This document shows, piece after piece, positions 54,254-63,731 of a stretch of DNA of 64,000 nucleotides. The translations under genes and the position numbers were made by a program. Every line of letters starts with the position of its first letter. The stretch's first letter is position 1. The stretch is from the NCBI GenBank assembly GCA_963576565.1, contig OY755047.1, positions 2,294,001 through 2,358,000 on the forward strand, in the 5' to 3' direction. The notes beneath the pieces are model-generated. The model had not been told where the DNA came from, did no database searches, and worked only from the letters and a program-made list of their open reading frames with translations. This DNA is from Aspidapion aeneum. Taxonomy: Eukaryota > Arthropoda > Insecta > Coleoptera > Brentidae.

Positions 54254-54425
54254 CCGGGCCCCGGGGCTCCGCCCCCCCCCCCCAAGCCTTAGATTTTTTT
54301 TACATATTTTTGACATATTTCAGAAAAAACACAAAAAATAGCTTAATATTCGACATCATGAGGCTTCGGGCCCCCCCAAGAGGCCTCGGGCCCCCCCCCA
54401 AGACATATTCCTGGGTGCGCCACTG
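54254..54425 (-). mobile_element. MITE family A, copy with lost left end
   Basis: It carries AAGCCTTAGATTTTTTTTAC, ACACAAAAAATAGCTT, ATTCGACATCATGAGGC and ends GGGTGCGCCACTG. ATTTTAC lies on both sides (54247-54253 and 54426-54432). The left end is only CCGGGCCCCGG, so the terminal repeat there is lost or incomplete. Confidence 0.75.
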
Positions 54426-54969
54426 ATTTTACACGACAAACGCAAAGCACCGCAAAATGTAAATGCAAGAAAGATGGCCTCCACCCACCTGGCAGCTGTT
54501 TACATGACAGCTGTTTACATGACAAGAGACACGCCTGCGCACTTGAAAATTCGCGTCCGCGAATTTAAATTTGCCATTGGTCATTGTTTCCAAAGCCAGC
54601 TCTGAGGGCTTTACTTTTCGATTCTTTGAACACTTATTTATGCTAATATTCGGGTAAAAGGAGAGTTTACACATGCATGGATTTGCTGCATGGATTTGCT
54701 GGCGCCAATAAAAACTGGCGCGCCAGTAAGTTAAATTTGCAAGTGTAAACACCGACTTGCACACAAGTTATTTTTTTGCATGCATGTATCAAAAAAGTCT
54801 GCAGCTGGCGCCAGTGGTGACGCATGCGCGCAGAAAAGGAAACTTTTCATGTGTAAACAAGTGCTTGCACGTCGGCTCGCCAGTTTTAAGTTCATTATTT
54901 TACATTATTTTTTATTTTCATTGTGTTTGAGCTTAGAAATTTTGTTTATTTTTGTTTTTATAGCTTAAT

Positions 54970-55330
54970 ATGGCTAAAAAAAGTGGTCAGCAGAACTGAC
55001 CATACAGTTTCTTGAAGGCTATGAATGTTTTCCTTGTTTATGGGATGTACACAGTAGTTCGTATAAAAACAAAGATAGTCGAGATAATGCTTCCCAAAAA
55101 ATTAGTAAAATAATGACTATTGAAGGCTTTGAAGTTGCAGAAGTAAAAGCAAAAATATGATCCATAAGAAACACATATGCTTTGGAATTGACAAAAATTT
55201 AAAAAAGCCAACGTTCCGGAGCCGGTGCAAATGAAGTATACACCCCAAAAGTACCATGGTTTAAAGTAGCAGACCGAGTTTTAAAGAATGTTGTTTAAAT
55301 AAGAGAAACTCTAGAAGAATATCAAAATGT
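54970..55330 (+). pseudogene. MADF-domain protein of a Harbinger-type element
   Basis: From an ATG at 54970 the first codons read MAKK, then a one-base change in the A-run shifts the frame. The protein continues as WSAELTIQFLEGYECFPCLW, SYKNKDSRDNASQKISKIM and later VYTPKVPWFKVADRVL. This is the MADF (Myb/SANT-like) DNA-binding pattern, with WD near residue 25 and PWFK late. At least three in-frame stops occur. Harbinger elements often encode such a DNA-binding partner next to the transposase. Confidence 0.82.
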
Positions 55331-55340
55331 TGCTTTGTCA

Positions 55341-55547
55341 TTCGAAGATGGTTTTTATAGCTCGCAGGATCTTCTGCTGCAAGTTCTCCTAAAAGTTTTT
55401 CGGAAGCACCCAAAGTAGATCGACTAGCAATCCATGCTTTAACCCATGCAGATACGGCCTTTTCGTTGTTCCTTTTCCTGAATCTCTTTTTTTTTTCAAT
55501 AAAAGTTTAGCGACTATTTTGCAGGCTTCCGAGAGTTCAGCCGACAT
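55341..55547 (-). pseudogene. Harbinger transposase N-terminal remnant
   Basis: From an ATG (55547) the frame reads MSAELSEACKIVAKLLL. After a one-base shift at the A-run (about 55486) it reads AWVKAWIASRSTLGAS, then EKLLGELAAEDPASYKN. This is the conserved N-terminal stretch of DDE_Tnp_4-type (Harbinger) transposases, which precedes the helix-turn-helix and catalytic regions, both lost here. It is read toward the MADF remnant. Confidence 0.8.
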
Positions 55548-55754
55548 ATCGCGTATCGTGTACACTTTAAAAATGAAACTGGCGTGCCAGTCTTTTTAAT
55601 TTTCGCACAATAGTGTAAACCTTTACTGGCGTGCGAATAGAACTGGCGCGAACACTGGCGCCACTAAATTCATGCATGTGTAAACCCACTATAACTACAG
55701 AATTTGAAACGTCATGTCATAGCAACCAGATTAAATTTCTATTTCTCCGCGCAG

Positions 55755-56312
55755 GGTTTTCAAAACGGACGGGCAACGATCTACACTTTTGTTGACGTCA
55801 CAGCGAAGGTTGAATTTCTTTTTGATGGTCCACGTCACACCACAGCTGATTGTGTTTAAAATATTGAAGTTCGAATGACGGTTGATAAATATTTGTTTTT
55901 TTTAAATAAAGCCGGTTATATCTATTTGTTTATATTCGGCAACTTTTAAAACTTATTTAGATGTGTTTACAAAACTTACATCAAAAAAATGCTTTTTTGT
56001 GGTGTAATTTTGTTTTAAAAAGATTAGACGGGTTTTTTTGGATTTTAAATTAATTTTATTGTAAAAATTTTTTTAAAAAATCGAACAAGTTTTACAAAAC
56101 AAACAAATGACAAACACAGATGACAAAGTCAAATCTATGTCAAATATAACAGTTGGCATGAGGTGCATGGCGGGCAAATTAAATTCAAAATAAGGAATGC
56201 TAAATCTTGAAAATTTTAATCCTTTAATCGCCTTTCATCCTTACAAAAGTTTGGAATTGTTTTTAATATTTTGTACAATTTGTTTATAAATACCTGACCA
56301 CATAGACCATAT
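55755..56312 (+). repeat. Repeat family D, copy 2, leading into satellite monomer
   Basis: It matches 22615-23040 and continues with CATCCTTACAAAAGTTTG to CACATAGACCATATT, which is the first third of the 226-bp satellite monomer. It is cut at 56312 by repeat family E copy 5, and the monomer resumes after it. Confidence 0.78.
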
Positions 56313-56451
56313 TAGCTCACACATATACTATACTATAGTAGTGTGAGCTATGGTGATCCTAATTTTTTCGAGAAAAAAAATGTTGCTCCGATTTCAAAAT
56401 TTTTTATATATTTTTGCGTTTCAGTTGATTTTGAAACTTTTTTGTCGCGCC

Positions 56452-56517
<66 letters not shown>

Positions 56518-57108
56518 ATGTCTGTCTGTCTGTCTGTCTGTCTGTATGTCTGTCTGTAACGACCAACGCGCATAACTCAAAAACCGCTTGGCCGATTTTA
56601 ATGAAATTTAATAACTAGGCTGGGTCTTGGGTCGAGGTGGTCCCATTTAAAAATGAACAAAATCCACCGAACACAAGCCAAATAAAAGGGTGGGGGAAGA
56701 TTTCAAAAATTAGAGTTTATGTGAAAATATGGCGTGTGTGATATCAAACGAAAGGTAATTGAGTTTGGAGTTAAACAAAATACATTTTAGTTTTTTTTCT
56801 TCAAAAAGGGTGGGGGTAGATTTCAAAAATTAGAGTTTACGTGAAAATAGGGCGTGTGTGATATCAAACGAAAGGTAATTGAGTCCGGAGTTAAACAAAA
56901 TACATTTTAGTTTTTGTTTTTTTAAGGGTGGGGGTAGATTTCAACAATTTGAGTTTAAGTCAAAACATGGCTTGTGTAGTATCAAACTAAAGGTAATTTA
57001 TTCTGGAGTTGAATAAGATATATTTCAGGTTTTAGTTTTATTATCTCGCACATACACAATAACTATAGTACCTAGTGTGAGCTTAGGGGCCCATATATTG
57101 GCAGAGTA
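56313..57108 (-). repeat. Repeat family E, copy 5
   Basis: A full copy in reverse. It runs from the hairpin TAGCTCACACATATACTATA through a long TCTG run (about 56450-56557, the longest of the family), AACGACCAACGCGCAT and three ~115-bp sub-repeats, to the second hairpin and GGCAGAGTA. It split a satellite monomer at CATAGACCATATT. Confidence 0.88.
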
Positions 57109-57112
57109 TTTT

Positions 57113-58177
57113 TCCGTTGTAGCAATTAGGTTATATTCACACAAAACTGAAAAATATAATTTTTGGTACGTGAAATAATACAACAAAGCACACAGAAAAA
57201 TTATTTCTTAAAAAAAGAAACATACATCCTGACAAACTCAAAAACAAAATGCAACAGGAATGATTTATTTAATTTATTTTCATCCTTACGAAAGTTTGCA
57301 ATAGTTTTTATTGTTTATACAATTTGTTTCTAAATACCTCGCCACATAGACCATATTTTTTCCTACACAAAACGTAAAAATATAATGTTTGGTACGTGAA
57401 ATAATACACCAAAGCACACAGAAAAATTATTTCTTAAAAAAAGAAACATACATCCTGACAAACTCAAAAACAAAATGCAACAGGAATGATTTATTTAGTT
57501 TATTTTCATCCTTACAAAAGTTTGCAATAGTTTTTATTGTTTATACAATTTGTTTCTAAATACCTCGCCACATAGACCATATTTTTTCCTACACAAAACG
57601 TAAAAATATAATGTTTGGTACGTGAAATAATACACCAAAGCACACAGAAAAATTATTTTTTAAAAAAAGAAACATACATCCTGACAAACTCAAAAACAAA
57701 ATGCAACAGGAATGATTTATTTAGTTTATTTTCATCCTTACAAAAGTTTGCAATAGTTTTTATTGTTTATACAATTTGTTTCTAAATACCTGGCCACATA
57801 GACCATATTTTTTCCTATACAAAACGTAAAAATATATTGTTTGGTACGTGAAATAATACAACAAAGCACACAGAAAAATTATTTCTTAAAAAAGAAACAT
57901 ACAACCGGACTAACTCAAAAACAAAATGCAACAGGAATGATTTATTTAGTTTATTTTCATCCTTACAAAAGTTTGCAATAGTTTTTATTGTTTATACAAT
58001 TTGTTTCTAAATACCTGGCCACATAGACCATATTTTTTCCTACACAAAACGTAAAAATATAATGTTTGGTACGTGAAATAATACACCAAAGCACACAGAA
58101 AAATTATTTCTTAAAAAAAGAAACATACAACCGGACAAACTCAAAAACAAAATGCAACAGGAATGATTTATTTAAAG
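57113..58177 (+). repeat. 226-bp satellite, about 4.7 monomers
   Basis: GCAACAGGAATG recurs at 57251, 57477, 57703, 57928 and 58154, a period of 226, 226, 225 and 226. Monomers contain TTACAAAAGTTTGCAATAG and GTTTGGTACGTGAAATAATA and look more than 95% identical to one another. It has no coding capacity and ends abruptly at TTTATTTAAAGCG. Confidence 0.96.
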
Positions 58178-58314
58178 CGAGTTATTGTGGCGATTAGTCG
58201 CTAGTAATTTGTCCTACGAGTAATACAATTTATCCAAGTTTGACAGGTGAAGCTCTAAAACATTACACAATAACACAAAGTAGTCCCGCTTTTGTTATAT
58301 TAGTTATGGGCAGC

Positions 58315-58579
58315 CAGAAGCGGATCCAGGGGGGGGGGGCACTAAGGGCACTTGCCCCTCCCCGAGAATTTTTTGAATATACAAAAAATGAGTAAAAAGT
58401 AAGGTTTTTGCTAATAAAAATTCAAAAATTTTTGCTTGCGGCGCATGAAAGTGTCTATTGAATATTGTACTTTTTAGTTCTGACTAATTTAATAAAATGC
58501 TGCTTAAAAAAATATATACCGTTTTTACCAAGAGAGAATGTCACCTAAAGTGCCCCACCCGAGAAGCACCTCTGGATTG
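58315..58579 (+). mobile_element. MITE family B copy with 8-bp target duplication
   Basis: It begins CAGAAGCGGATCCAG and ends CTCTGGATTG, with TGGGCAGC on both sides (58307-58314 and 58580-58587). The interior matches 5008-5260 and 5410-5687 (GAATATACAAAAAATGAG, GGCGCATGAAAGTGT). The right terminal repeat has lost several bases. Confidence 0.88.
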
Positions 58580-58587
58580 TGGGCAGC

Positions 58588-58984
58588 GCCGGTTTAAGGG
58601 TCTACCGGGCCCTAGGCACTAGTGGTAAGACAACCCCTCCCCTTTTACAAAGCCCCGTAAAAAAAAAGACAACCTTTTTCATACTTGTTCATAAAAAAAA
58701 TCAGTTTAGATATTTGAACCTTTATGACAGGACCTTAGAGTAATAATTATTACTCTGAGGACAGGACCAAAAATCTTGTTCACAGGAACAATTATTACAC
58801 AACCTCACACAAAAAAATAGGTAAAATCGGTCGAGACAGACCTTAATATTCCTATGTATTTTTTCCAAGACATCTGAAATTTTCCCCAATCTAAGACTTT
58901 TTTAACCCGGATTTGAATTCAGCGCCGAAAAATATATGAAGATCTTCACATTTATTTTTTTGTGAAATTATGATATTAAAAAAT
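58588..58984. other. No recognisable gene
   Basis: AT-rich with a small TTACTCTRAG palindrome near 58735-58760. No ends or coding signal. Confidence 0.4.
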
Positions 58985-59780
58985 ACTCTGCCAATATATG
59001 GGCCCCTAAGCTCACACTAGGTACTATAGTTATAGTGTACGTGTGAGCTAATATAACTAAAAATTGAAATATATTTTATTCAACTCCACACTAAATTACC
59101 TTTTGTTTGATACTACACAAGCCATGTTTTGACTTAAACTCAAATTTTTGAAATCCACCCCCACCCTTAAAAAAAACAAAAACTAAAATGTATTTTGTTA
59201 AACTCCGGACTCAATTACCTTTCGTTTGATTTCACACACGCCATATTTTCACTTAAACTCTAATTTTTGAAATATACCCCCACCCTTTTCTTAAAATAAA
59301 TTAAAATGTATTTTGTTTAACTCCAGACTCGATTACCTTTCGTTTGATATCACACACGCCATATTTTCACATAAACTCTAATTTTTGAAATCTATCCCCA
59401 CCCTTTTATTTGGTTTGTGTTCGGTGGATTTTGTTCATTTTTAAATGGGACCATCTCGACCCAAGACCCAGCCTAGGTAACAAATTTCATTGAAATGGGC
59501 CAAGCGGTTTTTGAGTTATGCGCGTTGGTCGTTACAGACAGACATACAGACATACAGACAGACAGATAGACAGACAGACATACAGACAGACAGACAGACA
59601 GACGGCGCAATAAAAAAGTTTCAAAATCATCTGAAACGCAAAGATATATAAAAAATTTTGAAATCGGAGCAACTTTTTTTTTCTCGAAAAAATTAGAATC
59701 ACCATAGCTCACACTACTATAGTATAGTATATGCACGGATCACCTTTTTGTTAGGTGATCCGTGGTATATGTGTGGGCTA
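58985..59780 (+). repeat. Repeat family E, copy 6
   Basis: A full copy with four sub-repeats around TTACCTTTTGTTTGATAC or the TTTCG variant, and a GACA/TACA run at about 59536-59602. Its right hairpin has been opened by a 31-bp stem-loop (59734-59764). Confidence 0.87.
59734..59764. repeat. Perfect 12-bp stem-loop inside the E terminal hairpin
   Basis: CACGGATCACCT, a 7-base loop TTTTGTT, then AGGTGATCCGTG. It interrupts the tip of the family's terminal palindrome and is absent from the other copies. Confidence 0.85.
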
Positions 59781-59992
59781 TTTTTAGAAAGTATATTCCA
59801 AGCCTAATCTATTAGTTAAATAATATAACGAGCATCCAATTTACAAAAGCTATAAATTTAAGCGCCTGTCAAATACGGTAAGTTTCAGGAATAAAGTCAA
59901 GATGCAATTTGAAAGTAAAAATTTAGCGAATTTGAACACAATTTCTTTTATATTCCTATATCAATTATTAATGGTCTAAAAAATACAAAAGT

Positions 59993-60050
59993 TCGGTTCG
60001 GTTCGGTTGGGTTCGGTTCGGTTTGGTTTTTTTTTCGGTTCGGTTAGGAT
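59993..60050. repeat. GGTTC-type simple repeat
   Basis: Imperfect GTTCG/GGTTC runs, similar to the short run at 1300-1316. Nearby TTTGTACTTTCGAC recurs with variation at 60117-60165. Confidence 0.7.
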
Positions 60051-60174
60051 TCACACATGATCAAAATAGCGATATTTTGTGTTTTAAATATTTTTTGTTT
60101 TCATACTTTTTTTCGACCTTTTGTACTTTCGACATTTTGTATTTTAGACCTCTTGTACTTTCGACCCTATGACC

Positions 60175-60272
60175 TACAAACAGACAGATAGACGGCGCAA
60201 CAAAAGAGTTTCAAAATCATCTGAAAAGCAAAGATATATAAACATTTTTGAAATCGGAGCAACTTTTTTTTC
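60175..60272 (+). repeat. Repeat family E, fragment
   Basis: Only the GACA run and the part GGCGCAACAAAAGAGTTTC to AAATCGGAGCAACTT remain. Confidence 0.75.
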
Positions 60273-60442
60273 TAATTTTTGTTCTCTACATATTTTATTT
60301 GAACTTTTTTTTCATAGCACCTATTCCAACGGTGGTATTTTCCTCCAAGCGCAGCGATGCAGAGTTTTCATCCCCCCACCTCTCGAGCGGCAACCCCCCG
60401 AGGTCGCAAACTTAGATGTACTATCAGGGGACCTATGTCTAC

Positions 60443-61076
60443 TGTAACAAAACGGGATTTGAGCATAAATGATATTTTTGCCATTTATAAGTTTTTAAAG
60501 ATTTTTAATTAAATATTGTTTTGACATCAACAAGCATTAATTATATGCAAGACTAGGTTAAGATTAAGTAAAATTTATGGCAACTCGGCGACTTGTTTTT
60601 GGGCATATTTTCAGGTTCGCTGTATTTTAATAAAAGTTGTATTCGGCTAATATGTCCTTTGAGCCGAATTTCTGAATCTTAAGCTCTCTCGCATTGGCGA
60701 GAAAGACAAAGAGACAAAATACCACCGCAATTCAAAGATGCGTGGATTCAGAAATTCGGTAAAGTTTAAATCTTACAGTGTGTTTCTTAAAAGTTGAAAA
60801 TAGTTTACCAAATTTGTTTCCAGTTACACAATATGAATTATTTTGATGTTAGTGGCTCAAAGGACATATTAGCCGAATACAACTTTTATTAAAATACAGC
60901 GAACCTGAAAATATGCCCAAAAACAAGTCGCCGAGTTGCCATAAATTTTACTTAATCTTAACCTAGTCTTGCATATAATTAATGCTTGTTGATGTCAAAA
61001 CAATATTTAATTAAAAATCTTTAAAAACTTATAAATGGCAAAAATACCATTTATGCTCAAATCCCGTTTTGTTACA
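60443..61076. mobile_element. Near-perfect 223-bp inverted repeat with 188-bp spacer
   Basis: Arms 60443-60665 and 60854-61076 start TGTAACAAAACGGG and differ at one base by eye (AATGATATT versus AATGGTATT). The spacer has its own 15-bp inverted pair (60664-60678 and 60745-60759, GATTCAGAAATTCGG). There is no coding region. It may be a MITE with long ends, but no clear target duplication was found. Confidence 0.9.
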
Positions 61077-61539
61077 ATACCATCTTACCAAATTTCAGCT
61101 TTGTTCGACCTTTTGCAAATAGAAATCCCCTGACGCTTGGGCTAATGCCATAACTAGATTTCTACAATTCAATGAACAGAACCTTTTCGTGTGGATTTCG
61201 GGATAGCATACTCTTTTTCTCCAAAATCCTGGACCGTGATTCCACTGGGGTAATAAATTCCATCCTAAATTGTTCCAGTGTCCGATCGTGGATCGACAAG
61301 TGCCCCCCCAAATACCGTAATTGGACTCCAGGGGCGATGAATGTGGCAGGGTTGCAAACTGCAAATGCATTCGAACGCATTCACAAACTTGCTTGCTGTA
61401 ATCATTATTATTTTGAGTTATTTTGAGGGATTATGGAGGATTTATTGTCGTACTAAAAAAAAAAGAAAAAAAGATAGGATGGCAGCAAGGTCTTTATACT
61501 TTTACACAGGTTACTACTATGTCGGTTTAGAACATTTTT
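61077..61539. other. No recognised gene
   Basis: A GC-richer patch (61100-61400) has overlapping short frames on both strands. None has a recognisable motif. A poly-A-rich segment at about 61456-61475 precedes the RTE-like tail. Confidence 0.4.
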
Positions 61540-62050
61540 CTACGTTTTCCGACGCCTCTTCTCCACCTCCATCGATCCTGACAATCATCATCTGTCAGGT
61601 TTTTTGACTCATTTATCTTTGGATTGACTGTAGCTATTCTAGTTTAGGACGCTCTCTTTTTCTGCGCCTTATTAGTTGTCATTCTAGGACCTGCTTTGGT
61701 AATCTTTCGTCGTTCATCCACTGTACATGGACGTACCATATCAGTTGTCGTTTAGTGATGTCATACTTCCCTCGATTCCCATTCTTTCTTTTATGATCTC
61801 ATTTCTTATATGATCTGTACTAGATATTCTCATTGATCTTCTTATTGCATTCATTTCGACACTTTCCATCTTTGTTTTGTATTTTTCTGTTAAGCGACAA
61901 GTCTCTATTCCATACAATAGCGTGCTTTTCACCATTGTTTCATTTATGTTAAATTTTACATTCTTTCCTATCTCTCTGCTCCATAAAACACTGTTAAGAC
62001 ATCCAATAACCTTTTTTGCTTTTACTATTCTTTTTTCTAGTTCTTTACAG
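61540..62050 (-). pseudogene. RTE-like retrotransposon C-terminal remnant, downstream part
   Basis: The minus strand encodes ETMVKSTLLYGIETCRLTEK, then ESVEMNAIRRSMRISSTDHI and IIKERMGIEGS, the typical tail of insect RTE-type polyproteins, followed by decayed sequence matching 42340-42480. The upstream part of the same protein lies at 63441-63533. A second retrotransposon separates the two. Confidence 0.87.
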
Positions 62051-63438
62051 TCTTTTTTTTTACGGGTATGCGCACTCGCAAGGAGATCCCTATCACGCTC
62101 GAGAAGCGGAAAGTGCGCGGAAATGTTGGTGTGTGTTGGTTTTGCAACGGTTCAGGTTGTAACCTGCAGGGAAAACTGTCGCAGGGAGTTTATTCCACAG
62201 CGATGCTGTTCTCCAGAGATATGAATTCTGATATAATGAGGTTCTTGGTGCCTCTATTTTGACAATAAATTGATGGTTACCGTCTGTTTGACGTGTTCGC
62301 CTAGTAGGTGCTACTCCCGGGGGGATCATACGTGCCAACTCTTCAGTGCATTTTTCGTGATAATACCTGTAGAAGGGAGATAGATCGCCCACAGTTCTTC
62401 GATGATCGAGACTATCCAAGCTACGGCTAAGTGCGGGGTCATTGATCAGCTTGATAGCTCGTTTTTGCACGGTGTTCAAAAGCATTAAGGTATGTTTGGG
62501 TGCCGCACTCCATATATGTGAGCAGTACTCCATAGTTGGTCGAATCTGGGCTTTGTAGAGTGTCAGCAGTTGGCTTGGTGTATACAGAGGTCTTGTACGA
62601 AATAGCACCCCTCGCTTTTGGGACGCCCTTTTAGCTATATCTGCCACGTGACTGTGCCAAGACATGTTGGTCTCTGCAGTGACTCCTAAGATGTTCAACT
62701 GGCTCTGCAATGCGACAGCACTTCCAGATAGCATCATGTTTGGCTCACCGGTGCTGATCTTTTTTGAAAACAGGGCTGCTTGGTTTTTCTGCGCGTTGAA
62801 CTGTACAAGGTTTTTGTTGCCCCAGTCCTCTATTATCTCCAAGTCGTTATTTATCTGTGATATTTCAGTTAGTCTAAGGTAATGGAATTCACGTGCGGAG
62901 AGACATGTGGGTGGTATGACTGAGGAGACTACATTGCCATCATCTGCAAACCAATAAAGTGGATTTACTGTTTTATCTATGAGGTCATTTATGTAAATCA
63001 GAAAAAGTGTTGGCGAAAGGATTGCTCCCTGTGGCACACCAGCATTTATTTGGTAAGAGTTGGAGGTCTGGCCATCCAGTGCAACATAAATTGATCTATC
63101 CTTAAGGTAACTTTCAAACCAAGTGCAAAGTTTAGGCGACAATCCCATTGCTTTGAGCTTGTTGAGCAGATTTTCATGCCAGACTTTATCAAATGCTTTT
63201 GATATATCTAAGGCAATTGTTCTTGTTTCACCTCGCAACTCAATCGCTTTTTGCCATAAGTGAGTGACGTATGTAAGTAAATCGCCAGTTGACCTATATT
63301 TTCGAAATCCGTATTGCTTGTCGTTGATAATCTTGTACTTTTCCAAGTACTTGGTTAGGTGATTGTTCACAACTCTTTCCATTGCATTTGATATTACCGG
63401 AAGTAGAGCAATTGGTCTATAGTTTAACGGATCTGTCT
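62051..63438 (-). mobile_element. 5'-truncated non-LTR retrotransposon inserted in the RTE-like copy
   Basis: The 3' end is marked by a poly-A tail (T-run at 62053-62061 on +), directly next to RTE-like sequence (GACTGTAAAGAACT on minus). The 5' end is cut at the start of the RT domain near 63437. This is a clean case of one retrotransposon landing in another by target-primed integration. Confidence 0.87.
62093..63436 (-). CDS. Non-LTR reverse transcriptase, C-terminal two thirds, open frame
   Basis: About 447 uninterrupted codons encode most of an RT and its C-terminal region: DPLNYRPIALLPVISNAMER, LDISKAFDKVWHENLLNKL, INAGVPQGAILSPTLFLIYI and the catalytic FADD box (WFADDGNVV). The region after the RT (YCSHIWSAAPKHTL, HRRTVGDLSPFYRYYHEKC) is of the jockey/CR1-type kind. 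The stop is followed by a 30-base 3' UTR and poly-A. Upstream codons in the same frame (to 63499) belong to the RTE-like host element, so the apparent N terminus is chimeric. It lacks the endonuclease and the start of the RT, so it is inactive despite the intact frame. Confidence 0.88.
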   Translation of the reverse strand, partial: TDPLNYRPIALLPVISNAMERVVNNHLTKYLEKYKIINDKQYGFRKYRSTGDLLTYVTHLWQKAIELRGETRTIALDISKAFDKVWHENLLNKLKAMGLSPKLCTWFESYLKDRSIYVALDGQTSNSYQINAGVPQGAILSPTLFLIYINDLIDKTVNPLYWFADDGNVVSSVIPPTCLSAREFHYLRLTEISQINNDLEIIEDWGNKNLVQFNAQKNQAALFSKKISTGEPNMMLSGSAVALQSQLNILGVTAETNMSWHSHVADIAKRASQKRGVLFRTRPLYTPSQLLTLYKAQIRPTMEYCSHIWSAAPKHTLMLLNTVQKRAIKLINDPALSRSLDSLDHRRTVGDLSPFYRYYHEKCTEELARMIPPGVAPTRRTRQTDGNHQFIVKIEAPRTSLYQNSYLWRTASLWNKLPATVFPAGYNLNRCKTNTHQHFRALSASRA

Positions 63439-63440
63439 GT

Positions 63441-63533
63441 CTTATCAATTGTGACACCCAAATATACATAGTCATTGCATAGAGATATTGTTCGTCCATT
63501 GTCTAGTTCTAACTCACTTGATTCGTTTCCAAT
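63441..63533 (-). pseudogene. RTE-like remnant, upstream part
   Basis: The minus strand reads YIGNESSELELDNGRTISL, then NDYVYLGVTIDKT, the segment that should lie directly before the KAKKVIG-type region found beyond the insertion at about 62030. Confidence 0.8.
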
Positions 63534-63542
63534 ATATAAGTC

Positions 63543-63731
63543 ATGGGCGCACCAAGGAAGGGGGGGGGGCGGGGCCCGGGCCCCCCCAAGCCTTAGATTT
63601 TTTATATAATTTTTACATATTTAATGATAAAACACAAAAAATAGCTTAAAATTCGACATCATGAGGCTTCGCCCCCCCCCCCCCAAGAGGCCTCGGCCCC
63701 CTCCCAAGACACATTCCTGGGTGCGCCACTG
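63543..63731 (-). mobile_element. MITE family A copy with 8-bp target duplication
   Basis: A 189-bp element with ATGGGCGCACC at the left and GGGTGCGCCACTG at the right, flanked by TATAAGTC on both sides (63535-63542 and 63732-63739). The core AAGCCTTAGATTTTTTATA, the CACAAAAAATAGCTT block and the long C-runs match the other family A copies. Confidence 0.87.

Larger units (their letters stand above)
54658..55691. mobile_element. PIF/Harbinger-like element remnant
   Basis: The ends are AGTTTACACATGCATG (left) and CATGCATGTGTAAACC (right), with TAA on both sides (54655-54657 and 55692-55694), matching the 3-bp TWA target of Harbinger elements. Subterminal CTGGCGCGCCAG-type palindromes occur in both ends, possible transposase binding sites. 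Inside are two convergent coding remnants: MADF on + and transposase N-terminus on minus. Most of the transposase is deleted. Confidence 0.8.

Noticed and set aside
54790..54840. CpG-rich TGGCGCCAGT palindromes as host enhancer sites
   Set aside because: They lie within the ends of the Harbinger-like element and repeat symmetrically there, so a transposon role is simpler.
60585..60610. tRNA-like or selenocysteine-type hairpin in the inverted repeat
   Set aside because: No A/B box or cloverleaf could be drawn. The pairing is explained by the long inverted arms.
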